DNA from: Nilaparvata lugens
Taxonomy: Eukaryota > Arthropoda > Insecta > Hemiptera > Delphacidae
DNA: 64,000 nt
Reading direction: 5' to 3'
Assembly (NCBI RefSeq): GCF_014356525.2
Contig: NC_052509.1
Coordinates: 35,067,913-35,131,912 of the forward strand
The notes beneath the pieces are model-generated. The model searched no databases. It worked only from the letters and a program-made list of their open reading frames with translations, and was not told the origin of the DNA. Shown here piece after piece: positions 50,701 to 54,824 of this stretch; the stretch's first letter is position 1, and the number at the start of each line of letters is the position of its first letter. Made by a program: the position numbers and the translations under genes.

Positions 50701-52225
50701 CTCTTAGAAAAGATTCAGCCTGTAAATATATGTGAAAAGGCCCAGCTATAAACTAAGGAGAGGTCTCTCCATTGATGAGAGCACCTGGACGCCCAGGACG
50801 GATCCTGTAGGTTGGATAATTTGGACTATCAAAGTAGCGAGCCTCCTGGCCATCGCCCACACAGCACACAAATTAGTGGACCCTGCTCCTCAAGTTCGTT
50901 GTGCCAATGTAGAGACGCTTTTTCTTCATTGTTTTCTAGAAACTTGTTCTTATACCTTTATGAGTCTGTATTATTAGGCTACTTATTAATCTGTAGCTAG
51001 GCCTATACTAAAAAATAACTTTCATCTTACCTTTCCTTTCTCCCATTGAGCGGAGACGTATGAAAAAGTTGTCTGGCCTGGCTTGAAATTCATTTCTGGC
51101 AAACACTTGCTTGATGAGCGATTCTGAGTTTACAACTACAAAAAGCTGACTGCCAAGTTTGAGTCCAATAATATTGCTGTTATATTTTTCTGCCAAATAT
51201 GAAAGTGCATTGTGCTGCCCTCCCAATTTCCTACTAAGCTTCTTCAGCAATGGCGTATTACCGACAAATGGAAGCCACTTCGGACCTATTGAACAAATCA
51301 AAATTGATCTTAATATTAAAAAGCTGGCAAATGTTCTATGTTTTGCAAATAAATAAGACTAATAAGATGAGGTAGTGAATTACTATTATAATATATAGCA
51401 TAGTCGAATCCTCCAGCAATTCAATTCAATCAATAGTTGACAGCCAAACACAAAGTTCATCGAGATAGCACTAGAAAAGGCAATAATCAAGACAAACTCA
51501 AAGAAATTGGCCATCTCACCCTCACCATTACCAATAACATTATGCTACACCCCATACAATGGCGAACCGTGTATTAACAATTTCTTGTAATTACTCAAAT
51601 AGAGGTTTCGGACACTGTTGCATTATATATAGCTTGGGGTAATTTGAATAGTTTATAGCAAAGCAAAAAATATTATATGAACGTATAGACATTGAATGAA
51701 TCAAACTCAACATATGTTAGTTGAGTGCCGCTGGTAGGCGGTTGCTGCATCCTCTTCCATTGATGAAAATTGAGTTGATATCTTCAATAATACCTGAGTC
51801 AAGTTATAGGCCTACATTGATTGGCAATCGCCTACCCACATGTTTCTAACAAGAAAATCGATAGTAAGTTTACATGGATTAAAGAGCAACGTCCAAAATT
51901 TAATACCTACTTAAAGTCGTTTGCCAGTTCAAGTTACGGTAGTGCACTTGTGCGACTAGAAGTCGTTGACGCTATTTATGTAAGTAGAGTTACTGTATGT
52001 TTTTGGAGTAGGTCTTAGAGAATGTTCTTGAATTTGCTATATTAAAGCAATTCTAAATAGATAAACTCTTCAAGAATAAAAAAATAAATAAAAAGTAGGC
52101 TTGACTATAATAAATGAAATCAATTCACCTGGTGGATAGTTTGTAGGACGCCGGCAAGAATTCAACAAAATACAACAGAATGAGGTTATAAAGCCGATAA
52201 GCAAATAAAACAGTTCAAGACACAT
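4146..52225 (-). CDS. Cytochrome P450, CYP2 clan (CYP305/CYP303-like), 8 exons, 3' end outside window
   Basis: P450 monooxygenase, microsomal by its N-terminal anchor. Exons in coding order: 52129-52225, 51031-51285, 31470-31588, 15712-15996, 11954-12065, 10946-11126, 8808-8925, 4146-4284. They total 1306 nt, or 435 codons plus one base. Landmarks in order: hydrophobic anchor (residues about 4-23), proline-rich hinge [19 protein letters not shown]-helix WQEQR, I-helix AGSQTT, K-helix ESQR (ExxR), PERF, and the start of the heme loop FSCG. The Cys-bearing exon is not found and should lie left of base 1. Splice phases agree at every junction except exon 4/5, where the frame needs a weak donor. 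The I-helix has Gln where many P450s have Asp/Glu; this is seen in some CYP2-clan insect families. The sub-family call is from recollection of family patterns. Introns hold nearly all the transposons in the window; intron 2 is 19.4 kb and intron 3 is 15.5 kb. Confidence 0.9.
4377..4614. repeat. Left part of a GC-rich MITE split by later insertions
   Basis: Starts CTAAGGCCCGCCGCAAAGTA. The inverted partner terminus is at 7741 (reverse complement starts CTAAAGCCGCCGCTAAGTA). Both parts are rich in CCACG/CGTGG motifs. The part ends with CTCTGCTGGCTTTGTC, which recurs with two changes at 7601. Confidence 0.5.
4757..5070. repeat. Two adjacent copies of a TTCACAC...CGGTTCGG MITE end
   Basis: The units at about 4757-4895 and 4900-5060 share GTTTTCGG, GATAAGTGTGAAACG, AATTCGGTACCGAATAG and CGAACGCCC. 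A matching inverted end (GTGTGAAGCTAGCCTAA) lies at 7136-7152. Confidence 0.5.
5073..5903. repeat. CA-repeat-containing non-autonomous element, copy 1
   Basis: Begins ATCTGGTGTGGCGTACTC and holds a (CA)n run at about 5732-5770. Near the end is a hairpin: TACTTTCCTTACCTAT pairs with ATAGGACAAGGAAAGTA. Other copies are at 53130-54204 (with a nested insertion) and 54825-55078 (5' part only). The element class is undetermined; no coding capacity was seen. Confidence 0.65.
5732..5770. repeat. (CA)n microsatellite
   Basis: About 19 uninterrupted CA dinucleotides inside the CA-repeat element. Confidence 0.9.
5941..6436. mobile_element. piggyBac-type MITE nested inside a related copy (TTAA junctions)
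   Basis: The order is left half (about 5945-6053), full copy (about 6057-6302), right half (about 6307-6432). The inner copy is bordered by TTAA on both sides: GATCTTAAGGTGCG on the left and CGCAGCTTAACATC on the right. The ends are GGTGCGTACA and, reversed, GCTGCGTACA. Removing the inner copy would restore one MITE with one TTAA. Short ORFs across this region are by-products of its GC-rich sequence. Confidence 0.75.
6437..6715. other. Unassigned AT-rich spacer
   Basis: No recognisable gene or repeat; it separates two copies of the TTAA-type MITE. Confidence 0.5.
6720..6962. mobile_element. Third copy of the TTAA-type MITE
   Basis: A complete single copy, AAGGTGCGTACAGAC to TGTACGCAGCTT, colinear with the inner copy at 6057-6302. 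Its flanks have lost a perfect TTAA (TAAA/TTTA). Confidence 0.7.
7080..7152. repeat. Terminal fragment of the CGGTTCGG MITE
   Basis: Contains CATTCGTTTTCGG and ends GCGTGTGAAGCTAGCCTAA, the reversed terminus of the units at 4757-5070. Confidence 0.45.
7601..7741. repeat. Right part of the split GC-rich MITE
   Basis: Carries repeated GTGGAACGTGGG-like motifs and ends TACTTAGCGGCGGCTTTAG, inverted relative to 4377. Confidence 0.5.
7742..8257. other. Unassigned intron sequence
   Basis: No gene seen. Around 8060-8160, TTGGTTGCCTG and TTGGTTGCTAGGCAGCCAA give a small local dyad. Confidence 0.4.
8258..8413. repeat. Short MITE with inverted ends
   Basis: The left end, CACTAAACCACAGCTTTCC with ACTGCTCTGCTG, is mirrored by the right end, CAGCAGAGCAG with GGAAAGGGCTGTAGGGGTG. 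Total size is about 155 bp. Confidence 0.55.
8600..8777 (+). repeat. 3' end of an RTE-like LINE with (AAG)n tail
   Basis: One frame reads [19 protein letters not shown], the familiar C-terminal tail of RTE/craft-type ORFs. It is followed by an (AAG)5 stretch at 8762-8776. It lies just outside P450 exon 7. Confidence 0.5.
8808..8925 (-). CDS. P450 exon 7 (K-helix ExxR)
   Basis: Acceptor TTTTTTCATATAG, donor GTGATG. It encodes [20 protein letters not shown], then [23 protein letters not shown] is the invariant ExxR pair of the K-helix. It enters in phase 2 and leaves in phase 0. Confidence 0.9.
9049..10134. mobile_element. DNA element with inverted ends GGGCYGGTTT, about 1.1 kb, non-coding
   Basis: Starts TTAGGGCTGGTTTCCGAGC and ends, inverted, CTCGAAAACCGGCCCTAA. 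The interior has many short repeated words such as AAGTCCTGGACTT and CTCGACT. No transposase frame was seen, so it is non-autonomous. A truncated reverse copy is at 2303-2946. A target duplication is not obvious. Confidence 0.65.
10315..10461. repeat. Short palindromic MITE
   Basis: Left GCGTTTTTCAGACAAG and GTAGGAAGCTCT mirror right AGAGCTTCCTGTCCTACC and AAAAACGC, with outer ends AAGGGCCAAACC and GCTTATCCCTTAG. Confidence 0.6.
10946..11126 (-). CDS. P450 exon 6 (I-helix)
   Basis: Acceptor TCTCCTTACAG, donor GTAGCT. Joined to exon 5 it reads [20 protein letters not shown] and then [17 protein letters not shown]. This is the oxygen-activation I-helix followed by the J-helix region. The acidic residue of the usual A-G-x-D/E-T-T motif is Gln. 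It leaves in phase 2. Confidence 0.9.
11200..11950. other. P450 intron 5, unassigned
   Basis: An open frame at 11453-11803 has no recognisable domain. Its second half resembles repeat-derived low-similarity sequence rather than a gene. No other feature seen. Confidence 0.4.
11954..12065 (-). CDS. P450 exon 5
   Basis: Acceptor TTCTCAACAG, donor GTAATG, leaving in phase 1. It encodes [20 protein letters not shown], then VFLHQMS and a Gly/Thr-rich link ending FT. The RDFID-x-x-L pattern is the common CYP2-clan sequence between helices G and I. Confidence 0.85.
12480..12780 (+). pseudogene. LINE ORF2 fragment (endonuclease-RT linker)
   Basis: Reads [20 protein letters not shown] and then [11 protein letters not shown] with no long ORF. 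The same KPWIT-x-GL-x-x-AIR pattern occurs in the LINE at 28783-29019, so the two probably belong to one family. The rest to 13260 is decayed, A-rich and unassigned. Confidence 0.5.
13271..15060 (-). pseudogene. Non-LTR retrotransposon ORF2 (linker and reverse transcriptase), frameshifted
   Basis: In transcription order: 15044-14763 (linker, [11 protein letters not shown]), 14708-14100 (RT fingers, [19 protein letters not shown] and [19 protein letters not shown]), 14103-13855 ([30 protein letters not shown]), 13762-13271 ([28 protein letters not shown], then the thumb). At least two frameshifts separate them. The RT resembles that of the LINE at 22858-24530. It sits in P450 intron 4. Confidence 0.85.
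15061..15466. other. Unassigned, possibly LINE 5' flank
   Basis: No gene recognised. AATTGAATTTGAATTGAA near 15335 is a simple A/T-rich repeat of the kind found at LINE tails. Confidence 0.35.
15467..15703. repeat. Imperfect tandem duplication next to P450 exon 4
   Basis: TCAACTACAGATTGATAGAA occurs at about 15467 and 15628. Each copy is followed by a colinear stretch ending AATAGTTCAGAATGG or AATAGCTAAGAATGG. The second copy ends at the exon 4 donor. Confidence 0.6.
15712..15996 (-). CDS. P450 exon 4 (helices D-G)
   Basis: Acceptor CTTGTCTAG. It encodes [10 protein letters not shown] through [10 protein letters not shown] and is much more GC-rich than its surroundings. The chosen end (AAG then GTCGGT) keeps the frame into exon 5, giving LLK followed by [11 protein letters not shown] better donor (GTGAGG) lies 4 nt further on, ending the exon at 15708, but it would break the frame. 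Confidence 0.8.
16095..16382 (+). repeat. 5' LTR of the Gypsy element
   Basis: Begins GTTAG and ends CTAAC, directly before the primer-binding site. A TATA-like GATATAAAATG is at about 16303. No second LTR is left to prove the borders. Confidence 0.6.
16383..16401 (+). promoter_or_regulatory. Primer-binding site (tRNA-Ser type)
   Basis: TGGCGCAGTCAGTAGGAC directly follows the LTR. It is close to the primer site of 17.6/297-type Gypsy elements, which is assigned to tRNA-Ser in the literature as I recall it. Confidence 0.65.
16731..16862 (+). repeat. 26-bp minisatellite in the Gypsy leader, five units
   Basis: Units follow the pattern ACTTCAACTTCTAAGGACTA plus six bases, about five in a row with few changes, in the untranslated leader between primer site and gag. 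Confidence 0.8.
17044..18245 (+). pseudogene. Gypsy gag, frameshifted
   Basis: Three pieces: 17044-17352 (start [12 protein letters not shown]), 17417-17656 and 17571-18245, in three different frames. The last part is rich in Gln/Asn/Pro ([16 protein letters not shown]), a basic nucleic-acid-binding tail in place of a zinc knuckle. The first piece has a 48-bp tandem duplication ([13 protein letters not shown] and [13 protein letters not shown]). The final piece overlaps pol by about 45 nt in the -1 frame. Confidence 0.75.
18200..20305 (+). pseudogene. Gypsy pol: protease, reverse transcriptase, RNase H
   Basis: 18200-18691: aspartic protease with [11 protein letters not shown]. 18792-19736: RT with [41 protein letters not shown] and catalytic [12 protein letters not shown]. 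About 19740-20289: connection and RNase H with [12 protein letters not shown] and [15 protein letters not shown]. Frame changes lie near 18700-18790, near 19735 and near 20245, plus two stops around 19760-19840. The frame beyond 20250 still reads as RNase H until the break near 20313. Confidence 0.88.
18203..18209 (+). promoter_or_regulatory. -1 ribosomal frameshift slippery site
   Basis: T TTT TTA in the gag frame (codons TTT at 18204 and TTA at 18207), inside the gag/pol overlap. The pol frame is exactly -1. This fits the X XXY YYZ rule. Confidence 0.75.
20499..21774 (+). mobile_element. Tc1/mariner-superfamily element, decayed, TA target site
   Basis: Ends CACCGTGTCCCACG and, reversed, CACCGTGTTCCAC, each flanked by TA (20497-20498, 21775-21776). 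Inside is a transposase C-terminal part. About 21340-21560 holds a foreign-looking block starting TGACCGAGCGAAGTGAGG. A related truncated copy is at 60500-61160. Confidence 0.7.
20755..21047 (+). pseudogene. Tc1/mariner transposase C-terminal fragment
   Basis: Reads [19 protein letters not shown] (second catalytic Asp region) and, after a frame change near 20850, [20 protein letters not shown] and [17 protein letters not shown]. The N-terminal DNA-binding part and first catalytic Asp are missing. Confidence 0.7.
22084..22500. repeat. Interspersed repeat, reverse copy of 26620-27020
   Basis: Shares TTTCAAGTCCCATCGACATC, CCTGTTGCTCTCTTATTG and AATACTTTTGGACGGCTGG with the reverse complement of 26620-27020. 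A third partial copy is at about 26330-26530. Class unknown. Confidence 0.6.
22572..22857. mobile_element. Palindromic MITE, left arm
   Basis: GAGTGAGTCATATGTATGGG, ACGTACAACTGAATTTCAAC and GGGGTTGTAACTCGA mirror the right arm (24527-25018). The LINE at 22858-24530 splits the element. Confidence 0.7.
22858..24530 (+). pseudogene. LINE ORF2 (reverse transcriptase), 5' truncated, internal deletion
   Basis: RT motifs: [72 protein letters not shown] and catalytic [11 protein letters not shown]. After 23540 the frame changes and the thumb region is missing. Sequence resumes at [17 protein letters not shown] and continues to the stop at 24102 ([16 protein letters not shown]). The 3' tail is (AAAT)n at about 24507-24526. 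The open frame from 22770 begins in the MITE arm and so makes a chimeric ORF. Confidence 0.87.
24527..25018. mobile_element. Palindromic MITE, right arm
   Basis: Continues the MITE after the LINE tail (AAAATGGCGGCTGATTG). Contains both the loop-proximal part and the full inverted arm ending CATATATAACTCACTCTG. Confidence 0.7.
25019..25985. other. Unassigned intron sequence
   Basis: A few short open frames with no recognisable domain; nothing supported. Confidence 0.4.
25990..26181 (+). other. Unrecognised open frame upstream of the helicase remnant
   Basis: Reads [20 protein letters not shown] and an Asn/Tyr-rich segment. It may be an outlying piece of the helicase-bearing ORF, cut off by the repeat at 26330-27020. 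That is only a guess from position and orientation. Confidence 0.2.
26330..27020. repeat. Two overlapping copies of the 22084-22500 repeat
   Basis: GGAGATGTCGATGGGACTTG occurs at about 26457 and 26970, each preceded by GATAAATATTGTATAAAT. The second copy extends to the GCATTGATTAATTGAATTAC segment, matching 22084-22500 reversed. Confidence 0.6.
27207..28124 (+). pseudogene. RNA-virus-type superfamily 1 helicase remnant, overlapping the LINE ORF start
   Basis: The motif order is that of alphavirus-like/tobamovirus-like SF1 helicases. Motif I GVPGSGKT at 27246-27269; motif II IDEA near 27460; motif III GDSRQI near 27545; then [13 protein letters not shown] near 27655; motif [17 protein letters not shown] near 27870; motif [15 protein letters not shown] near 27960. 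Breaks: a stop at 27369, a local frame slip just before motif II, a slip between 27580 and 27640, and another near 27995. The last frame ends at TAA 28122-28124. It overlaps the LINE ORF start (ATG 28117) by 8 nt. Family knowledge: such helicases unwind viral RNA, and copies are known in insect genomes, including some inside R1-type LINEs. Whether this one is part of the LINE or an endogenous viral piece beside it is open. Confidence 0.85.
28117..29019 (+). pseudogene. LINE ORF2 N-terminus: AP-endonuclease
   Basis: Starts [20 protein letters not shown]. The endonuclease landmarks appear in order but across frames: [67 protein letters not shown]. The linker [14 protein letters not shown] (28920s) follows. 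Sequence identity to LINE is lost near 28990, so the reverse transcriptase is missing here. The linker pattern matches the fragment at 12480-12780. Confidence 0.8.
28990..29430 (-). pseudogene. Possible Gypsy pol fragment (protease-RT linker)
   Basis: The minus strand reads [18 protein letters not shown] and further polar sequence, like the segment before the RT of some Gypsy elements. No catalytic motif is present, so the call is weak. Confidence 0.25.
29431..30287. other. Unassigned intron sequence
   Basis: No gene, repeat family or RNA recognised. Confidence 0.4.
30288..30350. repeat. Tandem duplication, about 31 bp x 2
   Basis: AATAGAATTCACTCAA, CTCCCATTAACGA is present twice in a row with one change. 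Confidence 0.8.
30357..30424. repeat. Perfect 25-bp inverted repeat (hairpin)
   Basis: Arms 30357-30381 and 30400-30424 are exact complements (GTGACTCCTCCTACT against AGTAGGAGGAGTCAC), with an 18-nt loop. It directly precedes the Gypsy integrase remnant. Confidence 0.85.
30430..30993 (+). pseudogene. Gypsy integrase remnant
   Basis: 30460-30687 has the zinc-binding region end ([12 protein letters not shown]). After a stop at 30685, [11 protein letters not shown] follows. 30724-30993 is the integrase core: [14 protein letters not shown] (first catalytic Asp), [28 protein letters not shown] (second Asp). The catalytic Glu and C-terminus are deleted; the sequence jumps to a polypurine tract and LTR. 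Confidence 0.8.
31017..31199 (+). repeat. 3' LTR of the Gypsy remnant
   Basis: A polypurine tract GGTGGGGGAG precedes TGTGAAGGGAATCCCC. The LTR ends TCCTTACA at 31199, so it has TGT...ACA ends. It is 183 bp. Confidence 0.65.
31230..31440 (+). pseudogene. LINE RT C-terminal scraps with an inserted MITE end
   Basis: Reads [19 protein letters not shown] and later [12 protein letters not shown], typical of the RT thumb. Between them lies 31348-31376, a copy of one end of the MITE at 52633-52852. Confidence 0.5.
31470..31588 (-). CDS. P450 exon 3 (C-helix)
   Basis: Acceptor TTTACAG, donor GTACGG. It encodes [19 protein letters not shown] and HLRDLGFGK. The W-x-x-x-R of the C-helix, which contacts a heme propionate in the family, is present as WQEQR. 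The exon enters in phase 1 and leaves in phase 0. Confidence 0.88.
31702..32472 (-). pseudogene. LINE reverse transcriptase fragment
   Basis: In order: [77 protein letters not shown] frameshift near 31870 moves [12 protein letters not shown] to another frame, and the catalytic part is lost. The N-terminal side may continue at 35095-35290 across a 2.6-kb insertion. Confidence 0.8.
33230..33990 (+). pseudogene. Second LINE reverse transcriptase remnant, heavily decayed
   Basis: [36 protein letters not shown], then in other frames [23 protein letters not shown] and [18 protein letters not shown]. Many stops. It lies inside the 32475-35095 insertion, opposite in strand to the flanking LINE. Confidence 0.7.
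33991..35094. other. Unassigned remainder of the inserted block
   Basis: Low-complexity and unrecognised sequence. TTTCGGAATCTTTGGTCAG near 34967 and similar words near 32520-32580 hint at ends of one inserted element. Confidence 0.3.
35095..35290 (-). pseudogene. LINE endonuclease-RT linker
   Basis: The minus strand reads [20 protein letters not shown] and [18 protein letters not shown], the usual W-F/W-D-x-E/D-C motif between endonuclease and RT. Continuation at [12 protein letters not shown] (32460s) is plausible. Confidence 0.6.
35510..36160 (-). pseudogene. LINE endonuclease fragment with 3'-end-like tail
   Basis: Minus-strand words [29 protein letters not shown] and [10 protein letters not shown] fit the AP-endonuclease (the VGDSN motif). 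A tail-like AAATAAATTTGAATTTGAAG closes it at 35525. It probably belongs with the ORF1 at 36238-36900. Confidence 0.6.
36238..36900 (-). pseudogene. LINE ORF1 (coiled coil and RRM-like domain)
   Basis: Minus strand: [20 protein letters not shown] (coiled coil), [20 protein letters not shown] (the well-known E-x-R-S-R-R-N-N-L motif), [31 protein letters not shown]. The last part is [19 protein letters not shown], to a stop at 36238. Frame changes occur near 36470-36540. Continues loosely to about 37060. Confidence 0.7.
37061..37780. other. Unassigned intron sequence before the satellite
   Basis: No gene or repeat recognised. Confidence 0.35.
37790..40440 (+). repeat. Satellite array A, ~153-bp unit, about 17 units
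   Basis: Unit words: GTGATTGACCGGGTATTTCT, CCGATTCGTTTCAAATTTGG, CATACAGGATAATTT, GAATATGTCGACTACT, GTAAGGGGTTGAAAACCC. Unit starts at 37811, 37964, 38117 and 38270 give an exact 153-bp period at the left end; later units vary. No coding capacity. Confidence 0.95.
40441..41637. other. Unassigned intron sequence
   Basis: No gene. Two related stretches (about 40840-41080 and 41340-41560) both contain a phrase on ATATCTCGAAAA/TTTCGAAATATACGC and GGGTGAACATACC-like words, so an old tandem repeat is possible. Confidence 0.35.
41638..42396. repeat. Outer inverted repeat pair
   Basis: 41638-41760 (CTTTCAGGGCGTAT, GAATGCTTATCGTAGATTTA) is inverted at 42290-42396 (TAAATCTACGATAAGCATT, ATACGCCCTGAAAG). 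The stretch between them is AT-rich and unassigned. Confidence 0.65.
42471..42886. repeat. Large near-perfect palindrome (416 bp)
   Basis: The left arm starts CAATTAACATATTGCTGCAG and the right arm ends CTGCAGCAATATGTTAATTG. The inner stem is TCTAAGCGGTTT against AAACCGCTTAGA, with a loop of about 45 nt. Confidence 0.8.
43007..43330 (-). repeat. 3' end of a minus-strand LINE
   Basis: (GATT)n followed by GAGTACTTTATTTATGTAGA, as at the reversed 3' end of LINE copies, and CCAAAAGGTAGAGGACTGCG. Inverted ACTCACACACACAA / TTGTGTGTGTGAGT flank it. Confidence 0.45.
44103..45437 (-). mobile_element. mariner transposon, about 1.33 kb
   Basis: Inverted ends CGAGGGCCGTTTTTTTCAAC and, reversed, CGAGGGCAGTTTTTTTTCAA. 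TA is present at the junctions (44101-44102 and 45438-45439). The size fits a full-length mariner. Confidence 0.85.
44203..45276 (-). pseudogene. mariner transposase (DD34D type), frameshifted
   Basis: Starts [23 protein letters not shown] and linker follow ([37 protein letters not shown]). Catalytic regions are [17 protein letters not shown] and [13 protein letters not shown]. It ends [15 protein letters not shown]. Breaks: a frameshift near 45175, another near 44860-44870, and stops near 44647 and 44440. All three catalytic Asp positions are still visible, but the gene is dead. Confidence 0.88.
45601..47010. other. Unassigned intron sequence
   Basis: No gene recognised. A minus-strand open frame at 46125-46325 has no family resemblance. 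Confidence 0.35.
47011..47737. mobile_element. Palindromic MITE with GTGTGAACGC-type ends
   Basis: The left end, GCTGCGTTCACACCGGAGTT, is inverted at 47715 (AACTCCGGTGTAAACGC). Arms of about 130 bp carry many GTTAATAAC words. A second, weaker end pair (TTACACCAGAGTT at 47309, TGTGTTATTAACTCTAG at 47792) suggests a nested relative. Confidence 0.65.
47840..48470. other. Unassigned intron sequence
   Basis: No feature recognised. Confidence 0.35.
48480..50650 (-). repeat. Satellite array B, same unit as array A but inverted, about 14 units
   Basis: The unit is seen reversed: GTCAATCACTTTTTATGCTG, CCAAATTTGAAACGAATC, GACAATTAGAAATACCCGG. The same family as 37790-40440, in the opposite orientation. 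Interrupted once, at 49062-49231. Confidence 0.95.
49062..49231 (+). mobile_element. SINE-like insertion with 13-bp target duplication
   Basis: About 170 bp of non-satellite DNA (GGATGGGCACGTTTAGCTGT, CAGGCGGTGGGACCTTCCC) sits between two copies of TTAGAAATACCCG, which occurs once per satellite unit. No tRNA-like promoter part is visible, so it is probably 5' truncated. Confidence 0.65.
50660..51000. other. Unassigned, open frame without known domain
   Basis: The frame 50732-50977 contains [15 protein letters not shown] and [14 protein letters not shown]. It is GC-richer than its flanks and resembles no family I know. It may be a repeat fragment. Confidence 0.25.
51031..51285 (-). CDS. P450 exon 2
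   Basis: The acceptor is TTCAATAG before GTCCGAAG; the donor is GTAAGA. Its 84 full codons cover [14 protein letters not shown], helix A/B strands with [18 protein letters not shown], and [13 protein letters not shown], typical of CYP2-clan N-terminal domains. It is phase 1 at both ends. Confidence 0.88.
51300..52120. other. P450 intron 1, unassigned
   Basis: No repeat or gene recognised apart from the flanking exons. Confidence 0.4.
52129..52225 (-). CDS. P450 exon 1 (start, membrane anchor)
   Basis: Begins at the ATG at 52225-52223 and ends at a GTGAAT donor in phase 1. It encodes [16 protein letters not shown], more hydrophobic residues, a short Cys/Arg turn and NYPPG. This is the usual signal-anchor plus proline hinge of a microsomal P450. 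The next exon continues directly with [10 protein letters not shown], which supports both the join and the start. Confidence 0.8.
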
Positions 52226-52632
52226 TGGAAATGTAGTTATTAAAACTTAACAAGAAAGAATTAATTATTATAATTTCTGAATTACTTGTGAGTTACTATA
52301 TGGGCAGTGAATACTAAAAAATGAAAAGAAAGTACTTGTAGAGGTCAGATTCATCAAGTCAATGGCTCTTCAAAAACTAATGCCGTGACCCCATGACATT
52401 TTCGAATGGTTATGTAGCTCACTAAAGTGATTGACAAATTAAAATAAGTCACATATTATATAAGAGTAGCCCTAACAAAAAAAGATTACAATATGAGTAG
52501 TATGCAGCCTACATGTTGCAATGTATTCAACGTTTCAGCCACTGATCGGTGAGTGAACGATGAGATCGGTGAGTGAACGAAGTAGGTACTGTTTTGTCGT
52601 TGAACGATGGATGCATAGACTCACATGCAGCG

Positions 52633-52852
52633 CTATAGTGAGGTCCACGATATAATGACAGTATTTGATCAACTTTTTTTTGCTATCCTTGTCTATCATT
52701 CGACAAAGCCAGTGGTACTATCCTTTTCTAGGTCCACAACGATGCCAATTATGTTTTCGACAGTGTAGAAATATAATTAATTGATGCAGAGAATCGTCAT
52801 CGCTATTCTCCTATCTTTATCTACTGTCATTATAACGTGGACCTTACTATAG
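52633..52852. mobile_element. MITE with 27-bp inverted ends and TA target
   Basis: The left end, TAGTGAGGTCCACGATATAA, is inverted at the right (TTATAACGTGGACCTTACTA), each next to TA. About 220 bp in all. A single end of the same family is at 31348-31376. Confidence 0.7.
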
Positions 52853-52947
52853 ATTATTTGGAATTGAAATCGGCCATTAAGGGGACAGCCTGGAAGATTA
52901 TTACATGCTAAAGATCTTGAAGATTTTTGTGATCTATAATATTACAA

Positions 52948-52990
52948 ATATATATATATATATATAATATATATATATATATATTATATA
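52948..52990. repeat. (AT)n microsatellite
   Basis: Alternating AT with a few slips. Confidence 0.85.
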
Positions 52991-53129
52991 ATATCTCGCG
53001 CTAAAATACCTCAATGAAACCTTTAATTTCAAGTAAGAGCTAGCATTGGGAATAGGTATTAGGTATAGGTACAATAGGTATTGTGCGTTTATACCTCTTC
53101 AAGGTCTTTGGTCTAACTGATAAGAAAAA

Positions 53130-54204
53130 ATATCTGGTGTGGCGCACTCACACAACTTTCCTAGCCGTTATGAAAATTCATCACTTGACGCTAGTGTTCA
53201 CGCGCATAAAAGTCTACTATTCAAAGATCCAAGACAGCTGGTGACAAGACAATAACACTGGAGACACACGAAGTCTGCTATCACAGAATAGGTACAGAAT
53301 GGAAACTTGTAAAAAAACGCCTATCTAACAAATGCTTTTTACATGACGCCAATACTAAACACGTCATGTGACCTTGGGAAGTTCCAATCCTGGTCTTCTG
53401 ATTGGCTCGTGGCAGTGAACAAGATCAATTGATCTTGATCATTAAAGTGATCCGAACCTACCATCAATACTATTACAATGCGGCGCTTTCTAACAAGATG
53501 GCGGATATTGGCGTCAGGGTACTAGCCAAGTTTCCATACTGTATGTATACTGTACTGTTATCTCTTCACAGTGAATGATTCAATGGAATCAACAGTTTGC
53601 AATTGAAATAATAACATTTTCTCGAATTTCGAGCTTATTTTCAATTTTAAGTGAAAATGTTACTGAACATTAATTGTAAAGATTTTCATGCTTAATCTTT
53701 TCCACTTGGAATTTTTTGTTTAAATTGTATCTGAAGCCTGATACTTGAGAATCTAAAATCAAACTTTGCATAGATGGGGCGGAGCTCCTGGAATTTTTAC
53801 AGATATGAGACAGTTGATAAAGCTTATCAATGACTATTATAAATGACTATATAAATTTGATCAAAATCGTTGGAGCTGTTTTTGAGAAAATCGCGAAAAA
53901 CCCTGTTTTTGACTACATTTTCGCCATTTAAGCCGCCATCTTCAATTGAATTTGATCGAAATTGTTCGTGTCGGATCCTTATAGGGGAAGGACCTTAAGT
54001 TCCAAATTTCAAGTCATAGATGAGCTATCGTGTACACAGACACACATACACTCATACACACACACACACATACAGACCAATACCCAAAAACCACTATTTT
54101 GGACACCGGGGGGCTTGAAACGTATAGAAATTGGGGTACCTTAATTTTTTTCGGAAAGCAATACTTTCCTTACCTATGGTAATAGGGCAAGGAAAGTAAA
54201 AAAA
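53130..54204. repeat. CA-repeat element, copy 2, with nested MITE
   Basis: Colinear with 5073-5903, from ATCTGGTGTGGCGCACTC to the terminal hairpin TACTTTCCTTACCTAT / ATAGGGCAAGGAAAGTA. The extra block 53282-53570 interrupts it. Confidence 0.7.
53282..53570. mobile_element. MITE nested in CA-repeat copy 2
   Basis: The ends CACAGAATAGGTACAG plus AATGGAAACTTG and the reversed right end (ACAGTATGGAAACTTGGC) form an imperfect inverted pair. TAT on both sides looks like a target duplication, since copy 1 has a single CTATCTC here. Confidence 0.65.
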
Positions 54205-54824
54205 GGTCACATCCGGTTCGTTCACTGATCAGTTAATCATACTTTCCACCAATGGAAAAGAACGTAAATAGAGTAGCTGAATGAGGTTGTTTACAAATAA
54301 TGGACTCCATTGTAATGTATGTGGACTGCATTGTAATGATACATCTGTGCTTCTAGAATTAAGTTTGTTTTTTTCGGTTCTTTTTCAAAATTATTTCTTT
54401 AATATATGAATCTTCTCTATTCAAGTGATAATAATGTGAAATATCTGTTCTATTTTTTGTTTTGAAGCATCTAAATTTGAAAATTTACTTTGTGAACATA
54501 TTAGTGGTCTGAAAATTTTGCGAAGTGAACAGCTACAATACTTAACCTATTTCGGACTATGTGTAACCATATCTAAATTGGGGACAGGATTAACACAAGG
54601 TTACCTTATTTTTCCTCTCCCTATCATTTATATGATGTATACTTATTATATCAATCAATAAAGAATAAAGAATAAAGAATTTGGGAGCAGAGAAATGCTT
54701 GATTACATAAATTCAATAACATTTTGAATATATTAGAAAGCATTTAAAACTACTCCAATCACCTGATGGTTTTCCATTTTAATTGATTACAATGTTTCTA
54801 GTTTCTAGAGTTCTAGTTTTGTTT

